A DNA stretch of 20,745 nucleotides, taken from contig NZ_QUCM01000031.1 in assembly GCF_003473545.1 (NCBI RefSeq), forward strand, positions 1 through 20,745, given 5' to 3'. A program made the translations under genes and the position numbers. Shown here piece by piece: positions 16,435 through 20,745 of the stretch; position 1 is the stretch's first letter, and the number at the start of each line of letters is the position of its first letter. The notes below the pieces were generated by a model that was not told the origin of the DNA, did not search any database, and was given only the letters and a program-made list of their open reading frames with translations. This DNA comes from Clostridium sp. AM22-11AC. GTDB lineage: Bacteria; Bacillota; Clostridia; Lachnospirales; Lachnospiraceae.

Positions 16435-17613
16435 CTATACTGTTTTTTCTGCCCCTATACTCATTTTCACTTCAAATGTCGTCCCCAAATGCTTATTTGT
16501 ATAAACTTCAATCGTCCCGTCATGAACCCGCACAACTTCTCGCACCATCGCAAGTCCAAGCCCTACACCTCCAAGTTCCCGGCTTCTTGACTTATCTACC
16601 CGGAAGAACGGTTCAAAGATCTGCTCCCTGAATGCTTCATCAATTCCATTTCCTGTATCCGAAACCGTCAGGACAACTTTGTTCTTCTCCCTTAGTGCTG
16701 ATACCATAACGGTTCCATCTTTCCGATTATATTTAATCGCATTTTCCACAAGATTATATAGCATCCTGTAAATCAGAATATCACTTCCTGTCAAAAATAA
16801 TACTTCATCTGCCTTTTCCCTTACCTCCTGTGACTTCCGTATCAGTTCAACCTTCTTTTCCTGTGCCAACGGTTCCAAATCTGTCAACACTTCCTCAATC
16901 AGGCTATGGATTTCAATTCTGTCATTTCGCGCTACTGTCTGTAATTCGCTCATATCCAAAAGCGTTCTGACCAACTTGCCAAGACGTTCATTCTGCTCCG
17001 TTACCATCTGAATTGTCTCTTCTGTCGCTGTTGTACTCTCTGGATGTTCTGTTGTATGGTATAGATCCAGTTGTGCCTGGATTAAAGCCAGTGGCGTACG
17101 TAACTCATGTGCTGCATTTCCCGTAAACTGGCGCTGCGTCTCAAATGATACTGAAAGCCGCATGAGCATTTTATTGTAAGATATACGAAGTCTGTCCAGC
17201 TCTGCAATCTTATTCTCTTCGATTGTATAATCTGTCAGATTCTGTGCCTGAACTTTTTCCACTGTCTCCGAAAATTCCCTGAGTGGTTTCAATGCCCGTC
17301 CACTGATAAAATACGTCGCTGCACCGCCAAACAGCGCTACAATAGCAGTAATCAGAAGGCTTCTACTTCTATAATCTGATTTGGAGTTATAAACCTCTAT
17401 AGAAAACTGTGCCACAAAGTCATCCCACTCATTATCCGGAATATCAATGTACACCGCTTCCGGCGCTATGCCCTGATCTGTGATAGATGTCTGAAGCGTA
17501 TCGAAATAATGGACTCCGTTTTTATATAAAAAAAAGGTAAGGCATCCGCATAATATGGTGATCAACGCTGTTGTAAGAAGTGTTAATTCCCACTGGAGTG
17601 ATATTTTTTTCAT
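16435..17613 (-). CDS. Sensor histidine kinase
   Basis: A 392-residue membrane kinase with TM1 at about 10-30, a short outside loop of about 54 residues without cysteines, TM2 at about 85-104, a HAMP-like linker (105-155), and a HisKA box AAHELRTPLALIQ with the phospho-acceptor H169. The ATPase domain has the N box NLVENAIKYN (N291), G1 DTGNGID (319-325) and G2 GGVGLGLAM (348-356). I chose ATG 17613 because it overlaps the regulator stop as ATGA and has GGGGAG 10 bases upstream; the in-frame ATG at 17631 lies inside the regulator gene. Partner of the response regulator; the stimulus is unknown. The divergent redox operon is the likely target. Confidence 0.93.
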   Translation of the reverse strand: MKKISLQWELTLLTTALITILCGCLTFFLYKNGVHYFDTLQTSITDQGIAPEAVYIDIPDNEWDDFVAQFSIEVYNSKSDYRSRSLLITAIVALFGGAATYFISGRALKPLREFSETVEKVQAQNLTDYTIEENKIAELDRLRISYNKMLMRLSVSFETQRQFTGNAAHELRTPLALIQAQLDLYHTTEHPESTTATEETIQMVTEQNERLGKLVRTLLDMSELQTVARNDRIEIHSLIEEVLTDLEPLAQEKKVELIRKSQEVREKADEVLFLTGSDILIYRMLYNLVENAIKYNRKDGTVMVSALREKNKVVLTVSDTGNGIDEAFREQIFEPFFRVDKSRSRELGGVGLGLAMVREVVRVHDGTIEVYTNKHLGTTFEVKMSIGAEKTV

Positions 17614-18290
17614 GCTTTGCCATCTCCCCATATCTTATACCCCTCACCGATTTTGTTCACGATTGGATCATATCCGAGTCCTGCTTTCAGTTTTTTTCTC
17701 AAAGAAGACATATGCACTCGGATTGAAGCGCTAAAACTGTCCACAGAATAATCCCAGACATGCTCAATCAGTTCTTCCTGACTGACCGGTCTTCCTTGAT
17801 TTAAAAGGAGATATTCTAAAATCCCATTTTCTTTTCTCGTTAATACAACCGGGTTATTTTCTGCATATGCAACCCTTTCTCTCGTATCAAATCGAAGTTT
17901 TCCACACTCCAGGCAGATATTTTTCTGTACAAATTTTCTTCTTGTCAGGCTTCTCACGCGAGCTTCCAGTTCCTGAAGGTGAAATGGCTTTTCCATATAA
18001 TCATTTGCACCAGAATCCAATCCCTCAACCTTATATGCAATCTGACTCCTTGCAGACACAATTAATACTTTTGTCTCTTCATTTTCTTTACGAAGTTCCC
18101 GAAGGATCTCCATCCCATCCAACCCTGGCAGGTTAAGATCAAGCACAATCAGGTCATACAGTTCCGTATAGATCATATCCAGTGCTCGCTCTCCATCATT
18201 ACACATATCCACCTCATAACCTGCCATGTGCAGACTTTTCGCAATCATATCACATAATTTCTTCTCATCTTCAATAACTAATAATCTCAA
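17610..18290 (-). CDS. OmpR/PhoB family response regulator
   Basis: A 226-residue DNA-binding response regulator. The receiver domain has the acidic pair E7/D8, phospho-acceptor D51 (LIVLDLNLPG), S79 and K101 (MEKPF). The C-terminal winged helix (about 125-224) has VVLTRKENGILEYLL, EELIEHVWDY, SIRVHMSSLRKKL and GEGYKI. I start at TTG 18290 (MRLLVIEDE), where the family begins, with GGAG 9 bases upstream. The ATG at 18305 has AAGGA only 1 base away. The longer frame from 18350 would start between the -35 and -10 of the gene's own promoter, so it can be excluded. Coupled to the kinase by ATGA and divergent from the CXXC/FeS/thioredoxin genes it probably controls. Confidence 0.92.
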   Translation of the reverse strand: MRLLVIEDEKKLCDMIAKSLHMAGYEVDMCNDGERALDMIYTELYDLIVLDLNLPGLDGMEILRELRKENEETKVLIVSARSQIAYKVEGLDSGANDYMEKPFHLQELEARVRSLTRRKFVQKNICLECGKLRFDTRERVAYAENNPVVLTRKENGILEYLLLNQGRPVSQEELIEHVWDYSVDSFSASIRVHMSSLRKKLKAGLGYDPIVNKIGEGYKIWGDGKA

Positions 18291-18332
18291 TTCACTTTTC
18301 TCCATTTCCTTAACAGGGAATTTACATCCCAC

Positions 18333-18361
18333 ATTATATAATGTAATCATTGAACGGTCAA
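18333..18361 (-). promoter_or_regulatory. Promoter of the two-component system
   Basis: On the - strand TTGACC (18361-18356), 17 bases, TATAAT (18338-18333), predicting a start near 18326. The -10 lies in the palindrome ATTATATAAT (18333-18342). TTGAAC occurs on the + strand at 18350-18355 and 18372-18377, exactly 22 bases (two helical turns) apart. This is the spacing expected of an OmpR-type direct-repeat operator, so the region may bind the regulator itself. Confidence 0.72.
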
Positions 18362-18396
18362 TAAACCGCCTTTGAACAATAATATCGAAAGGAGCA

Positions 18397-18414
18397 GTTA
18401 CTGCTTACAGTAAC
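18397..18414 (+). promoter_or_regulatory. Hairpin between Shine-Dalgarno and start of the CXXC gene
   Basis: GTTACTG-CTTA-CAGTAAC is a perfect 7-bp stem with a 4-base loop. It lies 2 bases after the only good Shine-Dalgarno (AAAGGAG, 18388-18394) and 13 bases before the ATG. When folded it shortens the effective spacing from 33 to about 15 bases, which may control translation of the operon's first gene. Confidence 0.5.
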
Positions 18415-18427
18415 AAGTGATGTCTTA

Positions 18428-18568
18428 ATGAAATCAGAAAAAGCAATACAAATTTTTTTACTTGCAGTTGGTCTCGTTTTTTTTCTTGTTGGAATTTTCC
18501 GTGGAGAAGCTGCAACTGTACTCAATAAAGCAATAAAATTGTGTATGGAGTGTGTCGGAATTGGATAA
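18428..18568 (+). CDS. CD1871A family CXXC motif-containing small membrane protein
   Basis: A 46-residue protein: a short charged N-terminus (MKSEKA), one hydrophobic helix (about 8-23, IQIFLLAVGLVFFLVG), the segment IFRGEAATVLNKAIKLC and a C-terminal CMECVGIG. I recognise this as the small CD1871A-type CXXC protein, named after Clostridioides difficile; its function is not established. The RGE-A-V-KAI-CLECIGIG ending is the family hallmark and is conserved here with CMEC as the dithiol. It overlaps the FeS protein gene by up to 17 bases. The AAAGGAG at 18388-18394 is 33 bases from the ATG, with a perfect hairpin between them (18397-18414). A CTG at 18401 is the only in-frame codon at normal spacing. 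Inferred role: membrane thiol in an electron relay. Confidence 0.85.
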   Translation: MKSEKAIQIFLLAVGLVFFLVGIFRGEAATVLNKAIKLCMECVGIG

Positions 18569-19436
18569 AAAATTAAAATCAAACAAGAACTATCTGGTTG
18601 GTTTCCGCGGATGTCTTCAGGCAACTGCAACACTGCTGACCAATCTTCATATTCCGAATCTGTTTAAAGGAAAACTTTATCAGGGAAAGCTAAAAACAAT
18701 ATGTGTACCAGGGCTGAACTGTTACTCTTGCCCATCTGCCACAGGTGCCTGTCCGATTGGAGCTTTCCAAGCTGTAGCCGGTTCATCAAAATTCAAGTTC
18801 ACCTACTACATCACCGGATTCTTTATCTTACTAGGAGTTCTATTAGGACGATTTATCTGCGGTTTTCTCTGTCCGTTTGGATGGTTTCAAGATCTGTTAC
18901 ATAAAATTCCAAGTAAGAAACTATCTACTGCAAAACTAAAACCCATGCGGTATCTGAAATACGCAGTTTTAGTCATCTTTGTTATAATACTTCCGACATT
19001 TGTAACTAACTCGCTGGGTATGGGAGACCCATTCTTCTGCAAATACATATGTCCACAAGGCGTACTTGAAGGCGCAGCTCCACTGTCACTTGTTAATCCA
19101 GGAATCCGTGCGGCACTTGGGCGCTTATTTATGTTCAAGTTTACAATTCTTGTATTTGTAATCATCTTAAGTATTCTGTTTTACCGTCCATTCTGTAAGT
19201 GGATCTGCCCACTTGGCGCTACCTACTCGCTGTTTAACAACATATCATTTCTTAAGATTAGGGTAGATTCTGAAAAATGTGTTAGCTGTCAAAAATGTAG
19301 TCATTCCTGCAAAATGGATGTAAATGTAGTAGACACACCAAATCACCCGGAATGTATCCGGTGTGGAGCATGTGTGAAGGCCTGTCCAACGAATGCGATC
19401 TGCTATCATTACGGATTTTCAAGAAGAAACAGCTGA
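18552..19436 (+). CDS. Polytopic membrane 4Fe-4S binding protein (NapH/YccM-like)
   Basis: A 294-residue membrane protein with three clear helices (about 82-104, 134-155, 192-212) and many cysteines. There is an N-terminal group C51, C57, C60, C67 (GLNCYSCPSATGACP), then three CxxxCP motifs at helix edges: C103/C107, C163/C167 and C215/C219. Two classical 4Fe-4S ferredoxin sets follow: C243, C246, C249, C253 and C268, C271, C274, C278. This is the NapH/YccM/RdxA-like pattern of proteins that pass electrons between membrane and soluble or outer partners. The start is a GTG only 1 base from GGAG; the in-frame TTG at 18561 (10 bases away) may be used instead. Likely donor to the thioredoxin-fold lipoprotein next door, taking the place of a CcdA-type protein (inference). 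Confidence 0.9.
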   Translation: MSELDKKLKSNKNYLVGFRGCLQATATLLTNLHIPNLFKGKLYQGKLKTICVPGLNCYSCPSATGACPIGAFQAVAGSSKFKFTYYITGFFILLGVLLGRFICGFLCPFGWFQDLLHKIPSKKLSTAKLKPMRYLKYAVLVIFVIILPTFVTNSLGMGDPFFCKYICPQGVLEGAAPLSLVNPGIRAALGRLFMFKFTILVFVIILSILFYRPFCKWICPLGATYSLFNNISFLKIRVDSEKCVSCQKCSHSCKMDVNVVDTPNHPECIRCGACVKACPTNAICYHYGFSRRNS

Positions 19437-19488
19437 CAATAGATAAACTAAAATGAATCAAATAATATTCAAAAGGAGATTAAAAATT

Positions 19489-20433
19489 ATGAAAAACAAA
19501 ACAAGTAGAGTAAACAAAATGAAATTGAAAAAAGCAATTGTGGCATCTCTTGCCATTTTTATTCTTCTTGCATTCACAGGTTGCGGAACTTCATCTAGTT
19601 TGGCAACAACTGAACACACAAAGCAGGAAAATCCTTCTAAAACAGATTCAAACATGTCGGCTGAACCGAATGAAAAGCTGAATGACCTTTTTCAACAGGA
19701 AAACCAGATCTTTGCAAATCACAAAAATGTATGGGACAAGGCATTTGACCTTATGAGTAAGAACATTGACGGTGATCCCATGAATGAAGACTACGCAGAC
19801 TTTCTTGCAAATACAATAGAATCACACAAAGATTCTTTCTCCAAAGAAGAATATGTTACTCTGAGTAAAGACATCAAAACGATTCGTGGCATTGAAGAAG
19901 AGATTGCAAAACTAGAAAAAGAAATTGCCACATCTGCTTCTTCCAGCAGTAGTTCCTACAGCTCAGCTGACTCTGCTGGTGTGTTCCACGGTTTCAAAGG
20001 GAAAGATCTGGATGGTAACGATGTAGATGAAAGCCTATTCTCCAAAAATAAAGTTACGGTTGTAAACTTCTGGTTCAGCGGATGCAAGCCTTGCGTTGAA
20101 GAACTTTCTAAACTGAATGAATTAAATGATAAAATTAAAAAAATGGGCGGCGAAGTTGTTGGTATCAATACAGACACATTAGATGATAATCAGGATGGGA
20201 TCAAAGAAGCGAAAGACATCCTCAAGTCCCAAGGAGTTTCCTACAAAAACTTGACTTTCGCTTCCGATTCAACAGTTGGAAAATATGCAGGAAACATTAT
20301 AGCATTTCCAACAACAGTTCTCGTAGATAAAGGCGGAAATATCATTAGCGAACCTTTCATGGGCGGAATCGATGATCAAGCAAACTACGAGCAATTAATG
20401 AAACAAATTCAGTCCATACTTGATCAGGAATAA
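19489..20433 (+). CDS. TlpA/redoxin family thioredoxin-fold lipoprotein
   Basis: A 314-residue extracytoplasmic thiol-disulfide protein. A basic N-terminus and hydrophobic stretch lead to a lipobox FTGC with C32 as the lipidated cysteine. A Ser/Thr/Lys-rich linker is followed by a mostly helical, charged region (about 60-146), a serine run (149-159), then the redoxin fold (about 165-312). Its active site is WFSGCKPC (C199, C202), with cis-proline P274 in AFPTTVLVDKGG. The start ATG 19489 has AAAAGGAG 10 bases upstream; the in-frame ATG at 19453 lacks a Shine-Dalgarno. It reduces or oxidises partner proteins outside the membrane. Position after the FeS protein suggests it receives electrons from it. 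The helical region before the fold is longer than in ordinary TlpA proteins. Confidence 0.92.
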   Translation: MKNKTSRVNKMKLKKAIVASLAIFILLAFTGCGTSSSLATTEHTKQENPSKTDSNMSAEPNEKLNDLFQQENQIFANHKNVWDKAFDLMSKNIDGDPMNEDYADFLANTIESHKDSFSKEEYVTLSKDIKTIRGIEEEIAKLEKEIATSASSSSSSYSSADSAGVFHGFKGKDLDGNDVDESLFSKNKVTVVNFWFSGCKPCVEELSKLNELNDKIKKMGGEVVGINTDTLDDNQDGIKEAKDILKSQGVSYKNLTFASDSTVGKYAGNIIAFPTTVLVDKGGNIISEPFMGGIDDQANYEQLMKQIQSILDQE

Positions 20434-20473
20434 TTCATTTACTGAAGATTTATGCTTTTTATGTTGTATATGA

Positions 20474-20554
20474 ATGCTTGATTCCGCTTATCAGAAAGCG
20501 CGTGAAATAAACGATGAACTGGAAGAGCTTTTAAAGGATACTTTAATGAATTAA
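20474..20554 (+). other. Possible 26-codon frame or gene remnant
   Basis: An open frame MLDSAYQKAREINDELEELL plus KDTLMN, with a coherent amphipathic helix, lies between the lipoprotein gene and the terminator. It has no Shine-Dalgarno and an in-frame TGA directly upstream. It may be the tail of a lost gene; I do not recognise it. Confidence 0.25.
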
Positions 20555-20581
20555 CTTTCGAAAGAATTCCGGTATAAAAAC

Positions 20582-20611
20582 GGGGAGGTTTCCCTCCCCA
20601 ATAAATTTTTT
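20582..20611 (+). terminator. Rho-independent terminator of the redox operon
   Basis: GGGGAGG (20582-20588), a 4-base loop TTTC and CCTCCCC (20593-20599) form a perfect 7-bp GC-rich stem, followed by AATAAATTTTTT. It closes the three-gene CXXC/FeS/thioredoxin unit. Beyond it, 20613-20745 holds no gene I can support. Confidence 0.85.
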
Positions 20612-20745
20612 CTTATAACTTACACAAAAAACTTGACATTCCCGGTGGAAACTTAAATATCAAACCTAACAGGAATCAAAGACTCCTCAGAATCGAGCCT
20701 ATGAAACTTTTTCTGTAAAATAACCTAAGTAAGGTCCTTCTATGA

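Noticed and set aside
18305..18350. A 246-residue response regulator starting at 18350
   Set aside because: That start lies between the -35 and the -10 of the gene's own promoter; the family begins at the TTG at 18290.
1..20745. CRISPR arrays, prophage genes, rRNA
   Set aside because: No regularly spaced repeats, phage structural genes or rRNA sequence were seen.

Overview
The window looks like chromosomal DNA from a Gram-positive anaerobe of the class Clostridia, most likely family Lachnospiraceae. The pointers are strong Shine-Dalgarno sequences, a two-gene SufC/SufB-type iron-sulfur system, a Csp-like subtilase, a two-subunit LacL/LacM beta-galactosidase, a Firmicutes-type GalT, a choline-binding-type wall repeat and a CD1871A-type CXXC mini-protein. 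I cannot fix the genus from sequence alone.

Layout. (1) 1-3.2 kb: a MATE exporter (+) and a SulP anion transporter with a STAS domain (-), converging on a hairpin terminator. (2) 3.2-4.7 kb: a roughly 500-base intergenic stretch holds a cluster of GC-rich palindromes, a good sigma-A promoter and a preQ1-I-like riboswitch, followed by queT and queF (queuosine precursor uptake and preQ0 reduction). (3) 4.7-8.3 kb (-): smsC-smsB (ATGA-coupled minimal SUF-type pair), then a cytoplasmic S8 protease whose stop codon interlocks with the queF stop. (4) 8.35-8.54 kb (-): tRNA-Leu(CAG) with a perfect consensus promoter, a leader hairpin and a terminator. (5) 8.6-15.7 kb (-): a lactose/galactose operon reading GPH symporter, lacL, lacM, truncated maltose O-acetyltransferase gene, N-terminally truncated galE, galT. 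The acetyltransferase and galE remnants are fused through a short shared sequence, apparently by a deletion. (6) 15.78-16.4 kb: a frameshifted remnant of a cell-wall-binding surface protein, ended by a 63-base near-perfect palindrome. (7) 16.4-20.6 kb: an OmpR-type two-component system (-) divergent from a three-gene redox operon (+): a 46-residue CXXC membrane peptide, a polytopic 4Fe-4S protein and a thioredoxin-fold lipoprotein, closed by a strong terminator. The last 130 bases hold no gene I can identify.

How the parts work together. The lac/gal block imports lactose, cleaves it and passes galactose to the Leloir pathway, but the GalE epimerase step looks broken here. The last block is the best candidate for an under-described system. 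It looks like a signal-controlled relay carrying electrons across the membrane, through CXXC and FeS centres, to an extracytoplasmic thioredoxin-like lipoprotein. No CcdA/DsbD-type protein is present in the window.
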